From Paracoccus aminovorans (GTDB lineage Bacteria > Pseudomonadota > Alphaproteobacteria > Rhodobacterales > Rhodobacteraceae): a stretch of 64,000 nucleotides of DNA. Below the pieces are notes generated by a model. That model was not told the origin of the DNA and ran no database searches. It saw only the letters and a program-made list of their open reading frames with translations. The position numbers and the translations under genes were made by a program. The stretch's first letter is position 1, and each line of letters starts with the position of its first letter. The DNA is taken from assembly GCF_001546115.1 (NCBI RefSeq), contig NZ_KQ955208.1, positions 1,102,021 to 1,166,020 on the forward strand, given 5' to 3'. Positions 52,936 to 62,000 of the stretch are shown here, one piece after another.

Positions 52936-53139
52936 TTAGCTGTCGTCGTCGTCCGAAGCGACGGCGGCGATGACGCCCAGCAGCAGCAGGGCCGGGACGA
53001 CGAGGCCAGCGTTCGACGAAGCGGGCTTCTCGTCGACGACGACCGGCTCAACTTCCACGACGGGGGCAACGTAACCGCCGGCCAGAGCCGACGAAGCCGT
53101 CAGGCCGAGGGCCAGGGCGAGGGTAGCGAATTTGGTCAT
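52936..53139 (-). CDS. small secreted/membrane protein with acidic tail
   Basis: A 67-residue protein with signal peptide (TKFATLALALGLTASSALAGG), a short Val/Glu/Pro linker, one hydrophobic helix (AGLVVPALLLLGVIAAVA) and a terminal SDDDDS. Similar tiny proteins recur across Rhodobacteraceae, often highly expressed; their role is unknown. The Met at 53139 was chosen because GGAG lies 7 nt upstream (1 nt from the alternative Met at 53145). It is monocistronic with its own terminator. Confidence 0.8.
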   Translation of the reverse strand: MTKFATLALALGLTASSALAGGYVAPVVEVEPVVVDEKPASSNAGLVVPALLLLGVIAAVASDDDDS

Positions 53140-53353
53140 GATCATGCTCCGTTCAGTACTTTGAAGGCTGCCGTTTCCGGCAACATCATTGGGACAGTCG
53201 CATAAACCCAAGGACTTGGAAAGCGGTCTTGATGGGAAGCTTCTGCGCGCCACAGGCAACTGTTGCATAATAGCCAACACCTCGCGCTCTAGGCGAGATG
53301 CCGCCGGCCCGCCGGCCGAAACCTGCCGGCCGCCGGGACGGGTCAGCATGGGG

Positions 53354-54136
53354 TCATTTCCGGCAAAGCACCAGAGTAAAAGCATAAATCAGCGCGGAAA
53401 TCGCCACGATGGACGGGCCGGCCGGCGTATCGAGCCACAGGCTGGCCCAAAGCCCGCCCAGCACCGCGACGGCACCGATGGCGGTGGCGGAACCGGCCAT
53501 CTGTTCGGGCGTTGCAGAGAATCCCCGTGCCGCCGCGGCCGGCACGATCAGCATGGCCGAGACCAGCAGCGCCCCCACGATCCGAATCGCGATCGCCACC
53601 ACCAGCGCCAGCGCGAGCGACAGGATCAGCCGCTCGCGCGCCGGGTCGATGCCGGCGGCCATGGCCAGTTCCTCGTTCACCGAGGCCGTCACCAGCCGCT
53701 GCCAGCGCCAGGCCAGCAGCGCGATCACCGCCGCCGCTCCGCCCCAGATCCAGGCCAGGTCCGCCTTGCCCACCGCCAGGATGTCGCCGAACAGGAAGGC
53801 GTCGAGCCCGGTGCGCAGCGCGGGCACGAAGCTGACCGCGACCAGCCCCAGCGCCAGCGCGCTATGCGCCAGCACCCCCAGCACCGTGTCCATGGACTGG
53901 CCCCGCCCGGTCAGATGCGCCACCGCCAGCGCCATGGCCAGCGCCACGCCCAGCGTGCCGAGATAGACCGGCAGCGAAAAGGCAAAGCTCAGCGCCACGC
54001 CCAAGATCGCCGCATGCGCGGTCGAATCGCCGAAATAGGCCATGCGCCGCCAGACCACGAAGGAACCCAGCGCGCCGGTCGCCAGCACAAGGCCAAGCCC
54101 GGCCAGCACGGCACGGGTCAGGAAATCGTCAAGCAT
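53354..54136 (-). CDS. znuB: zinc ABC transporter permease
   Basis: Membrane permease of the high-affinity zinc importer, 260 residues and about eight hydrophobic helices, ABC-3 family: LGSFVVWRRMAYFGDSTAHAAILGVAL at the N-terminus and IVGALLVSAMLIVPAAAARGFSAT (EAA-like coupling region). It is the last gene of zur-znuC-znuB, 6 bp after znuC. A GC-rich inverted repeat without a T-run follows the stop (about 53299-53342). Confidence 0.95.
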   Translation of the reverse strand: MLDDFLTRAVLAGLGLVLATGALGSFVVWRRMAYFGDSTAHAAILGVALSFAFSLPVYLGTLGVALAMALAVAHLTGRGQSMDTVLGVLAHSALALGLVAVSFVPALRTGLDAFLFGDILAVGKADLAWIWGGAAAVIALLAWRWQRLVTASVNEELAMAAGIDPARERLILSLALALVVAIAIRIVGALLVSAMLIVPAAAARGFSATPEQMAGSATAIGAVAVLGGLWASLWLDTPAGPSIVAISALIYAFTLVLCRK

Positions 54137-54142
54137 GGGGCC

Positions 54143-54910
54143 TCAGTGTTCATGGGCGCAGGCCGGGCCGTGGTGATGGCCCTCTGCGACGTGATCGTGA
54201 TCGTGATCGTGGTGATGCTGGTAGAGCGCCAGCGTGCCCTGCGCCTCGGCGCCGAAAAGGGCGCGATAGGCGGGCGCGGCGCTGACCGCCTGCGGCGTGC
54301 CCTCGCAGCAGACATGGCCGTTCAGGCAGACCACCCGGTCCGAGGCCCGCATCACCACCAGCAGGTCGTGGCTGACCATCAGCACGGCGGCGCCGGTCCG
54401 GGCGCGGACCTCTTCGATCAGCTTGTAGAAGGCGACGATGCCGGGCTGGTCCAGCCCCTGCGTCGGCTCGTCCAGCACCAGCAGCTGCGGATCGTTGAGC
54501 AGCGCGCGGGCCAGCAGCACGCGCTGGAACTGCCCGCCCGAAAGCTGGGTGATCTGGCGCGATTGCAGGCCCGGCACGCCGGTGCGGTCGAGCACCGCCG
54601 CCGCCTCGGCATCACCGACGCGGCGCGGCAGCGACAGGAAGCGGCGCACGGTCATCGGCATGGCGCGCTCGATGTTCACGCGCTGCGGCACGTAGCCGAT
54701 GCGCAGGCCCGGCGCGCGCTCGACGCGCCCCGAATCCAGCGCCAGATGGCCCAGCAGCGCCCGGATCAGCGTCGACTTGCCCGAGCCGTTCGGGCCGACC
54801 ACGGTGACGATCTCGGCCGGGGCGATGCGGAAATCGACATGGCTCAGCACCGGCAGGTCGGCGCCGGCATGGCTGACCGACAGGTCGGCGGCGCGGATCA
54901 GCGCCGTCAC
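54143..54910 (-). CDS. znuC: zinc ABC transporter ATP-binding protein with His-rich tail
   Basis: ATPase of the zinc importer, 255 residues from GTG 54910, which overlaps the zur stop (GTGA). Walker A GPNGSGKST (39-47), signature LSGGQFQR, Walker B LLVLDEPTQGLD and H-loop VSHD are present. The last ~25 residues are strikingly His-rich (YQHHHDHDHDHVAEGHHH, then HEH), which is unusual for ZnuC and could bind zinc at the cytosolic face. Confidence 0.95.
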   Translation of the reverse strand: MTALIRAADLSVSHAGADLPVLSHVDFRIAPAEIVTVVGPNGSGKSTLIRALLGHLALDSGRVERAPGLRIGYVPQRVNIERAMPMTVRRFLSLPRRVGDAEAAAVLDRTGVPGLQSRQITQLSGGQFQRVLLARALLNDPQLLVLDEPTQGLDQPGIVAFYKLIEEVRARTGAAVLMVSHDLLVVMRASDRVVCLNGHVCCEGTPQAVSAAPAYRALFGAEAQGTLALYQHHHDHDHDHVAEGHHHGPACAHEH

Positions 54911-55395
54911 AGCCCGGCCTCGCGGCAGCGGGCGCAAAGCCCCAGCAGCTCGACCGTGCTGCGCTCGATCCCGAAGCCGGCGCTGGCGGCGAGGCCGCTG
55001 AGCGCGGCGCGAAGCTCGGCCGAATCGGCCTCGGCCACCTGCTCGCAGCCGCGGCAGATCAGGAAGGCGGGCGAATGGTCGCGCTCGGCCGAGAGGCAGG
55101 CGGCATAGGCGTTCAGCCGCTGCACGCGATGGGCAAGCCCTTGTTCGACCAGGAAATCCAGCGCGCGATAGGCGACGGGCGGCTGCTTGCCGAAACCCTC
55201 GGCCGAGAGGCGCTCCAGCACCTCATAGGCGCCCATGGCGCGGTGCGATTCCAGCAGGATTTCCAACGCACGCCGGCGCACCGGGGTCAGGCGCACGCCC
55301 TCGGCCTTGGTCTGGCTTTCGGCGCGGGCCAGGACGGCGGCGGCGCAATGCGCGTGGTCGTGGTCGTGGAACGGGTCGGCGGGGTCATCCTGCAT
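54907..55395 (-). CDS. zur: zinc uptake regulator (Fur family)
   Basis: Fur-family repressor that shuts zinc import when zinc is replete (162 residues). It has an N-terminal His stretch (FHDHDHAHC), winged helix RLTPVRRRALEILLESHRAMGAYEVLERL, then PVAYRALDFLVEQGLAHRV, and the dimerisation domain with the structural zinc cysteines CRGC and CARC. It is divergent from znuA across an 81-bp promoter that holds two Zur-box-like palindromes, so it is autoregulated. Confidence 0.95.
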   Translation of the reverse strand: MQDDPADPFHDHDHAHCAAAVLARAESQTKAEGVRLTPVRRRALEILLESHRAMGAYEVLERLSAEGFGKQPPVAYRALDFLVEQGLAHRVQRLNAYAACLSAERDHSPAFLICRGCEQVAEADSAELRAALSGLAASAGFGIERSTVELLGLCARCREAGL

Positions 55396-55398
55396 GAT

Positions 55399-55439
55399 GT
55401 GATACTATTACAATTTCACTTGACGAGTTACGATATAAC
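55399..55439. promoter_or_regulatory. two Zur-box-like palindromes between zur and znuA
   Basis: GTGATACTATTAC (55399-55411) and GTTACGATATAAC (55427-55439) both approximate the Zur core GTTATA-N-TATAAC, with mismatches mainly in the middle. The first lies only 4 bp from the zur start and the second 37 bp before znuA, suited to joint repression of both directions. Confidence 0.7.
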
Positions 55440-55476
55440 ATAAATAACTCTGGCGTTTCCGCAAGAGAGCCCAGAC

Positions 55477-56457
55477 ATGACCCGACACGCCCTTCTTCTT
55501 TCCGTTGCCCTGGCCGCCCCGGCCCTGCCCGCCCTGGCCGAGGTGCCGCGCGTGCTGGCGGATACGCCGGTCACCGCCGCGCTCGTCCAACAGGTCATGG
55601 GCGAGCTGGGCCAGCCCGAGGCGCTGCTGGCGGCGGGCAGCGATCCGCATCACTATCAGCTGCGCCCGAGCCAGGCGCGCAGCCTTCAGGACGCCGACCT
55701 GCTGGTCTGGGTCGGCCCGGCGCTGACGCCCTGGCTGGAGCGGCCGGCCGCCGGCCTGGCCGCCAGGGGTGCCGCGCTGGCGCTGCTGGAGCAACCGGGC
55801 ACGCAGCTGCGGGATTTCGCCGGCGGGGACGAGCATGAGCATGAGCATGAGCATGAGCATGAGCATGAGCATGAGCATGAGGACCATGCCGGGCACCACG
55901 GCCATGACCACGGCGACGACGGCCACCATCACAGCGGGCTCGACCCGCATGCCTGGCTTGACCCCTACAATGCCGCGACCTGGGTGCAGGGCATCGCCGC
56001 CGCCCTGTCGCAGCGCGACCCCGACCATGCCGAGACCTATGCCGCCAATGCCAGCAAGGCGGCGGCCGAGATCGCCGCGCTGGACGGCGCGCTGAAGGCG
56101 CAGCTGGCGCCGGTGCAGGGCAAGCGATTCGTGGTCTTCCACGATGCCTATGGCTATTTCACCGATCATTACGGGCTGCAGCCGGCCATCGCAGTCAGCC
56201 TGGGCGATGCCTCGACGCCGTCGGCGGCGCGGCTAAAGACCATTCGCGACCAGATCGCGGCCGAGGGCGCCGCCTGCGCCTTTCCCGAGGCGAATCACGA
56301 CCCCCGCCTGATCGCCGCCGTGACCGAGGGCAGCGCCACCCGGGCCGGCGCCGCGCTGGACCCCGAGGGCAGCACGGCCGAGCCCGGCGCCGCGCTTTAT
56401 GCCACGCTGCTGCGCGGCATGGCTGCGGCGCTGGCGGATTGTCTTGGACAGGAATGA
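55477..56457 (+). CDS. znuA: zinc ABC transporter substrate-binding protein
   Basis: Periplasmic zinc-capture protein of 326 residues with a signal peptide ending ALPALA. ZnuA metal ligands are visible: GSDPHHYQLRPSQ (His), GLDPHAWLDPYNA (His), VVFHDAYGYFTDHYGLQ (His) and FPEANHDPRL. Between the first and second ligands is a long acidic/His loop: eight exact Glu-His dipeptides followed by more His/Asp residues, a shuttle or zinc-storage loop as in other ZnuA proteins but unusually regular. A terminator follows. Confidence 0.96.
   Translation: MTRHALLLSVALAAPALPALAEVPRVLADTPVTAALVQQVMGELGQPEALLAAGSDPHHYQLRPSQARSLQDADLLVWVGPALTPWLERPAAGLAARGAALALLEQPGTQLRDFAGGDEHEHEHEHEHEHEHEHEDHAGHHGHDHGDDGHHHSGLDPHAWLDPYNAATWVQGIAAALSQRDPDHAETYAANASKAAAEIAALDGALKAQLAPVQGKRFVVFHDAYGYFTDHYGLQPAIAVSLGDASTPSAARLKTIRDQIAAEGAACAFPEANHDPRLIAAVTEGSATRAGAALDPEGSTAEPGAALYATLLRGMAAALADCLGQE
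55831..55878 (+). repeat. eight perfect tandem GAGCAT hexamers in znuA
   Basis: The 48-bp run encodes (Glu-His)8 of the zinc-binding loop. The unit is a multiple of three, so copy-number change by slippage would lengthen or shorten the loop without a frameshift. Confidence 0.95.
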
Positions 56458-56478
56458 ATCATTATCTCCGGCCAAACC

Positions 56479-56510
56479 AAACGGGCGCCGCATCGGCGCC
56501 CGTTTTATTT
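56479..56510 (+). terminator. intrinsic terminator of znuA
   Basis: Perfect 11-bp stem AACGGGCGCCG / CGGCGCCCGTT with a 3-nt loop, then TTTATTT, 22 bp after the znuA stop. Confidence 0.9.
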
Positions 56511-56559
56511 ATATAGAACAGCCGGTTACTGAATCCGAAAATTCCCGACTATTTTCCTT

Positions 56560-56583
56560 TGACATCTCTTAGCGAATTTGTCA
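56560..56583. promoter_or_regulatory. inverted repeat upstream of hemP (candidate operator)
   Basis: TGACA-N14-TGTCA, overlapping a good -35 hexamer (TTGACA at 56559). hemP genes are normally iron-regulated (Fur, Irr or RirA), but this repeat does not match a standard box of any of them and no clear -10 was found. Confidence 0.3.
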
Positions 56584-56625
56584 GGTTACGCTTACCGCGA
56601 CAGAAACCAACACGAGGACATGGAC

Positions 56626-56802
56626 ATGACCGCGACCCGCCCCGCCGAATTCACGCGTCCCGGCGTCATCGCCCTGCAGCGCCTGCCCGAACATGATGCC
56701 GAAGCCCTGACCGCGGGCGGCAACCAGGCGCTGATCGTCCTGGGCGACCAGGTCTATAACCTGCGCATCACCCGCGCCGGCAAGCTGATCCTCACCAAGT
56801 AA
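56626..56802 (+). CDS. hemP: hemin uptake protein HemP
   Basis: A 58-residue cytosolic protein ending in the family signature GDQVYNLRITRAGKLILTK, preceded by LTAGGNQALIVL. HemP/HmuP proteins are needed for expression of haem-uptake receptors in several proteobacteria. Three in-frame Mets occur; GAGG lies 8 nt before the last (56626), which also matches family length. No haem receptor genes (hmu) are adjacent, so here it is a detached member. Confidence 0.88.
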   Translation: MTATRPAEFTRPGVIALQRLPEHDAEALTAGGNQALIVLGDQVYNLRITRAGKLILTK

Positions 56803-56924
56803 GCGTCCACGCCGCGCCAGCACCGCAGCCAGCATGCGCCTTGGGTCGCGCGGCCGGCGCCTGCGCAGGGCCGTGAAATTCCGGGCGGCGCGGTTTCCCG
56901 ACGCCACCCGCCATGCCGATGCGG

Positions 56925-58346
56925 TCAGCCGCGTCTCGGCCCCTTTCCCTCAGGCCGCGCTCCCTTGCCGGGGGCGCGGCCGCTTTTTGCCGGGCCGCCC
57001 GGACGTTGGCCGGTTTTGGGGCCGGGTTTGCCGCCGGGCTTGGGGCCGCGCATCGGCTTGCCCTCGCCCCGCGGCTTGAAGCCACCCTCGGAACGCTCGC
57101 CGCGCGGCTTGAAGCCGCGGCCGCCCTCGGCCGGGCGCGGGCCGGATTTGAAACCGGGCTTGCCGGGGCGCTCGGGACGATCCGAATCGTCGCGGCGGGC
57201 GAAGGGCTTGCGGTCGGCGTCGCCCCGCTTGGCGAACGGCTTGCGGTCGCCGTCCTCGCGTTTGGCATAGGGCTTGCGGTCACCGTCCTCGCGACGAGCA
57301 TAGGGTTTGCCGTCACCGTCCTCGCGCTTGGCGAAGGGCTTGCGATCACCGTCGCCGCGCTTGGCGAATGGTTTCCGGTCACCGTCCTCGCGCCGCGCGA
57401 ACGGCTTGCGGTCGCCATCCTCGCGCTTGGCATAGGGCTTGCGGTCGCCGTCCTCACGACGGGCAAAGGGCTTCCGCTCGCCGTCCTCGCGCCGCGCGAA
57501 AGGCTTGCGCGGCCGCTCATCAGCCTCGCCGCGCGCGGCGCCGCGTTCGCGGAAGCTGCGCGGCTTTTCCTCGGTCTCGCCGGTCAGCAGCCCGCCCAGC
57601 TGGTCGCGCAGCACCTTGCGCTTGACCTCGCGCACCTCGTTCTCCTCGAGCCCGGTCAGCTTGAACGGCCCATAGCCGATGCGGATCAACCGGTTCACGA
57701 TCAGCCCGACATGGGACATGGCGCGGCGGATCTCGCGGTTCCTGCCCTCGCGAATGCCGACGGTCAGCCAGGCATTGGCGCCCTGCTGGCTGTCCAGGCT
57801 GATCTCCATCGGCGCGAATTCCTCGCCCTCGATGGTCACGCCCCGGCGCAAAGGCGCGAAGGTCAGGTCGTTCGGCGTGCCGTTCACCCGCACGCGGTAG
57901 CGGCGCAGCCAGCCGGTGGTCGGCAGTTCCAGCCGCCGCTTCAGCTCGCCGTCGTTGGTCAGCAGCAGCAGCCCCTCGGAATTCAGGTCCAGCCGGCCGA
58001 CGGTCATCACCCGCGGCAGGTCGCGCGGCAGGGCGTCGAACACGGTCTGGCGGCCCTTCTCGTCGCTTTCGGTCGTGACCAGGCCCAGGGGCTTGTAATA
58101 GAGCCACAGCCGCGTCTCCTGCGGCGCCTCCAGCGGCTTGCCGTCGACGCGGATCTTGTCCTGGGGCGTCACGTCCAGCGCCGGGCTGTCGATCTTTTGC
58201 CCGTTCACGGTCACGCGGCCCTCGACGATCATGCGCTCGGCCTCGCGGCGGCTGGCGACGCCGGCGCGGGCCATCACCTTGGCGATGCGATCGGATTGCG
58301 GATTGGCGGACGGAGTCTGGGCGGTCTCGGGGGTGTCTTCGGTCAT
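56925..58346 (-). CDS. rluB: 23S rRNA pseudouridine synthase (RluB-type) with long basic repeat tail
   Basis: A 473-residue protein. Residues of about 18-65 are the S4 RNA-binding domain (RIAKVMARAGVASRREAERMIVEGRVTVNG). Residues of about 80-245 are the RsuA/RluB catalytic domain with VGRLDLNSEGLLLLTNDGEL (catalytic Asp) and REGRNREIRRAM. From residue 246 on, the sequence is a low-complexity basic tail: ten 11-residue repeats (RKPFARREDGD type, 280-389) and a Gly/Pro/Arg/Lys end. The tail is as long as the enzyme core and is probably an unstructured RNA-binding extension. It is divergent from tadA. Confidence 0.93.
   Translation of the reverse strand: MTEDTPETAQTPSANPQSDRIAKVMARAGVASRREAERMIVEGRVTVNGQKIDSPALDVTPQDKIRVDGKPLEAPQETRLWLYYKPLGLVTTESDEKGRQTVFDALPRDLPRVMTVGRLDLNSEGLLLLTNDGELKRRLELPTTGWLRRYRVRVNGTPNDLTFAPLRRGVTIEGEEFAPMEISLDSQQGANAWLTVGIREGRNREIRRAMSHVGLIVNRLIRIGYGPFKLTGLEENEVREVKRKVLRDQLGGLLTGETEEKPRSFRERGAARGEADERPRKPFARREDGERKPFARREDGDRKPYAKREDGDRKPFARREDGDRKPFAKRGDGDRKPFAKREDGDGKPYARREDGDRKPYAKREDGDRKPFAKRGDADRKPFARRDDSDRPERPGKPGFKSGPRPAEGGRGFKPRGERSEGGFKPRGEGKPMRGPKPGGKPGPKTGQRPGGPAKSGRAPGKGARPEGKGPRRG
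57180..57509 (-). repeat. ten tandem 33-bp repeats in the rluB 3' part
   Basis: Each unit encodes an 11-residue block of the form R-K-P-F/Y-A-K/R-R-E/G-D-G-D. The units differ slightly at the DNA level, showing age or selection. Repeat number is likely to vary between strains. Confidence 0.9.
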
Positions 58347-58456
58347 GGCGATCTCCTGCGCATCGCTGCGGTGGCAAAGCGGGCAATCTAGGCCGAACGC
58401 ATGAGGATGGAAAGCAGTTCTTGCACGGGCGCCGCACGCGCGCGAAAAGCACCGCC

Positions 58457-58927
58457 ATGGATTTCGCCTCGCATATGCCCGATGCGCTGGAGGAGGCGCG
58501 CGCCGCCGCCCGCCGCGACGAGGTGCCGGTCGGCGCTGTGCTGGTCGGCGCCGATGGCCGCGTGCTGGCGCGGGCCGGCAACCGCACGCGCGAGCTTTGC
58601 GACCCGACCGCCCATGCCGAGATCCTGGCCATCCGCGCGGCCTGCGCCGCGCTGGGGTCGCAACGCCTGCCCGGCACGCGGCTGTGGGTGACGCTGGAGC
58701 CCTGCCCGATGTGCGCCGCGGCGATTTCCGCCGCCCGCATCGCCGTGCTCTACTACGGCGCCGAGGACCCGCGCATGGGCGGGGTGCGCCATGGCGCCCG
58801 GGTCTTCGACCATCCGCAATGCCACCACCGGCCAGAGATCATTGACGGCATTTCGGCAGGAGAATCGCGCATTCTGCTGAGAAACTTCTTTATCGCGCGG
58901 CGATCTGACGACATGACCGGCGCATGA
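58457..58927 (+). CDS. tadA: tRNA adenosine(34) deaminase
   Basis: Converts A34 to inosine in tRNA-Arg(ACG) (156 residues). Deaminase zinc site: PTAHAEILAIR (His53, catalytic Glu55) and EPCPMCAAAI (Cys83, Cys86), plus YYGAEDPRMGGVRHGARVFDH. The start MDFASHMPDALEEAR was chosen although its ribosome site is weak; the frame begins 12 codons earlier at 58421. It is divergent from rluB; both act on RNA modification. Confidence 0.94.
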   Translation: MDFASHMPDALEEARAAARRDEVPVGAVLVGADGRVLARAGNRTRELCDPTAHAEILAIRAACAALGSQRLPGTRLWVTLEPCPMCAAAISAARIAVLYYGAEDPRMGGVRHGARVFDHPQCHHRPEIIDGISAGESRILLRNFFIARRSDDMTGA

Positions 58928-59003
58928 CACTGCCGAAACAGACTGCTTGCGCTGCAGCGCAGCATCTCTAATGTGCCCGCTCGGGCGAACACAGGGGGGC
59001 GAT

Positions 59004-62000
59004 ATGTTCCGCAAGATCTTGGTTGCGAACCGTGGCGAGATTGCGATCCGCGTGATGCGGGCGGCGAACGAGCTGGGCAAGAAGACGGTGGCGGTCTATG
59101 CCGAGGAGGACAAGCTGGGCCTGCACCGCTTCAAGGCGGACGAGGCTTACCGCATCGGCGAGGGGCTGGGGCCGGTCGCGGCTTATCTGTCGATCCCCGA
59201 GATCATCCGCGTCGCGAAGGAATCCGGCGCCGACGCCATCCATCCGGGCTATGGCCTGCTCAGCGAGAACCCCGATTTCGTCGATGCCTGCCAGGCCGCC
59301 GGCATCGCCTTCATCGGGCCGAGCGCCGACACCATGCGCGCGCTCGGCGACAAGGCCAGCGCCCGGCGCGTCGCGATCCAGGCCGGCGTGCCGGTGATCC
59401 CGGCGACCGAGGTCCTGGGCGAGGACATGGAGGCGATCAAGCGTGAGGCGGCCGAGATCGGCTATCCCTTGATGCTGAAAGCCTCCTGGGGCGGCGGCGG
59501 GCGCGGCATGCGCCCGATCATGGGCGAGGGCGAGCTGCCCGAGAAGGTGCGCGAGGGACGGCGCGAGGCCGAGGCCGCCTTCGGCAATGGCGAGGGCTAC
59601 CTGGAAAAGATGATCCTGCGCGCGCGGCACGTCGAGGTGCAGCTTCTGGGCGACAGCCACGGCGGGCTTTACCATCTTTACGAACGCGACTGCACCGTGC
59701 AGCGCCGCAACCAGAAGGTCGTCGAACGCGCGCCCGCGCCCTATCTGACCGAGGACCAGCGCGCCGAGGTCTGCGCGCTGGCGCTGAAGATCGGCCGCGC
59801 CGTCGGCTACCAGAACGCCGGCACCGTCGAATTCCTGATGGATATGGACAGCCAGCAGTTCTACTTCATCGAGGTGAACCCGCGCGTCCAGGTCGAGCAT
59901 ACCGTGACCGAGGAGGTCACCGGCATCGACATCGTGCAGTCCCAGATCCTGATCGCCGAGGGCGCGACCCTGGCCGAGGCCACCGGCGCCGCCAGCCAAG
60001 CCGATGTGCATCTGAACGGTCACGCCCTGCAATGCCGGGTCACGACCGAGGACCCGCTGAACAACTTCATCCCGGACTACGGCCGCATCACCGCCTATCG
60101 CTCGGCCACCGGCAACGGCATCCGGCTCGACGGCGGCACCGCCTATTCCGGGGGCGTCATCACCCGCTTCTACGATTCGCTGCTGGTCAAGGTCACCGCC
60201 CATGCCCAGACCCCGGAAAAGGCCATCGCCCGCATGGACCGGGCCTTGCGCGAATTCCGGGTGCGCGGCGTGGCGACGAATATCGAATTCGTCATCAACC
60301 TGCTGAAACACCCGACCTTCCTCGACGACAGCTACACGACCAAGTTCATCGACACCACGCCGGACCTGTTCGCGTTCCGCAAGCGCCGCGACCGGGCGAC
60401 GAAGCTCCTGGTCTATATCGCCGACATCACCGTCAACGGCCATCCCGAGACCGCCGGCCGCCCCCTGCCGCCGGCCGAGGCCCGCGCCCTGGTGCCGCCC
60501 GCAGCCAAGGCCGAGCCGGCGCCGGGCACGCGGCAACTGCTGGAGAGCCAGGGCCCGAAGGCCGTCGCCGCCTGGATGCTGGCGCAAAAGCGGCTCTTGA
60601 TCACCGACACCTCGATGCGCGACGGCCACCAGTCGCTTCTGGCGACGCGGATGCGCTCGATCGACATGATCCGGGTCGCGCCCTCTTACGCCGCGAACTT
60701 GGCCGGCCTGTTCTCGGTCGAATGCTGGGGCGGCGCGACCTTCGACGTCGCCTATCGCTTCCTGCAGGAATGCCCCTGGCAGCGGCTGCGCGACCTGCGC
60801 GCGCGCATGCCGAACCTGATGACGCAGATGCTGCTGCGGGCCTCGAACGGGGTGGGTTACACCAATTACCCCGACAATGTGGTGCAGGAATTCGTGCGCC
60901 AGGCGGCCAAGACCGGCGTGGACGTGTTCCGGGTCTTCGACAGCCTGAACTGGACCCCGAACATGCGCGTCGCCATGGATGCGGTGATCGAGGCCGGCAA
61001 GATCTGCGAGGGCACGATCTGCTATACCGGCGACCTGCTGGACCCGGCGCGATCGAAATACGACCTGCAATACTATCTGAAGATGGCACGCGAACTGCGC
61101 GACGCCGGCGCGCATGTGCTGGGGCTGAAGGACATGGCGGGGCTGTTGAAGCCGGCCTCGGCGCGGGTCCTAGTCAAGGCGCTGAAGGACGAGATCGGCC
61201 TGCCGGTGCATTTCCACACCCATGACACCGGCGGCATCGCCGGGGCGACGATCCTGGCCGCGGCGGCGGCGGGGGTCGATGCGGTCGACTGCGCCATGGA
61301 CGCGCTGTCGGGCAATACCTCGCAGGTCTGCCTGGGTTCGGTGGTCGAGGCGCTGCGCCACACCGAGCGCGACACCGGGCTCGACATCCGCGCCATCCGC
61401 GAGATCTCGAACTACTGGGAGGCGGTGCGCGAGCAATATGCCGCCTTCGAAAGCGGCTTGCAGGCCCCGGCCTCCGAGGTCTGGCTGCACGAGATGCCGG
61501 GGGGCCAGTTCACCAATCTCAAGGCGCAGGCGCGTTCGCTGGGGCTGGAGGAACGCTGGCACGAGGTCGCCCAGGCCTATGCCGATGCGAACCGGATGTT
61601 CGGCGACATCGTCAAGGTCACGCCCAGTTCCAAGGTGGTGGGCGATATGGCGCTGATGATGGTGGCGCAGGGTCTGTCGCGCCAGCAGGTCGAGGATCCC
61701 TCGGTCGAGGTCGCCTTCCCCGACTCGGTCGTCGACATGATGAAGGGCAACCTGGGCCAGCCGCCCGGGGGCTGGCCCGCGGCCTTGCAGAAGAAGGTGC
61801 TGAAGGGCGAGGCCCCGCTGACCACCCGCCCCGGCGCCAGCATGCCGCCGGTGGACCTGGAGGCGACCCGGGCCGAGGTCGAGGCGCTTCTGGAAGGCAA
61901 GGCGGTCGATGACGAGGACCTGAACGGCTATCTGATGTATCCCAAGGTGTTTTTGGACTACATGGGCCGGCACCGGATGTATGGCCCGGTGCGGACGCTG

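Noticed and set aside
53299..53342. GC-rich inverted repeat after znuB as an intrinsic terminator
   Set aside because: No T-run follows on the relevant strand, so it was only noted in the znuB entry.
55831..55878. Hexamer array as an on/off phase-variation switch
   Set aside because: The unit is six bases, so copy-number change cannot shift the frame. Only loop length can vary.
55408..56169. Minus-strand frame over znuA with a run of Met-Leu repeats
   Set aside because: It is the antisense of the GAGCAT array; znuA ligands and signal peptide are on the plus strand.
56913..58391. Long plus-strand frame over rluB rich in Leu, Ala and Gly with repeats
   Set aside because: It mirrors the tandem repeats of the rluB tail. 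The S4 and catalytic motifs are on the minus strand.
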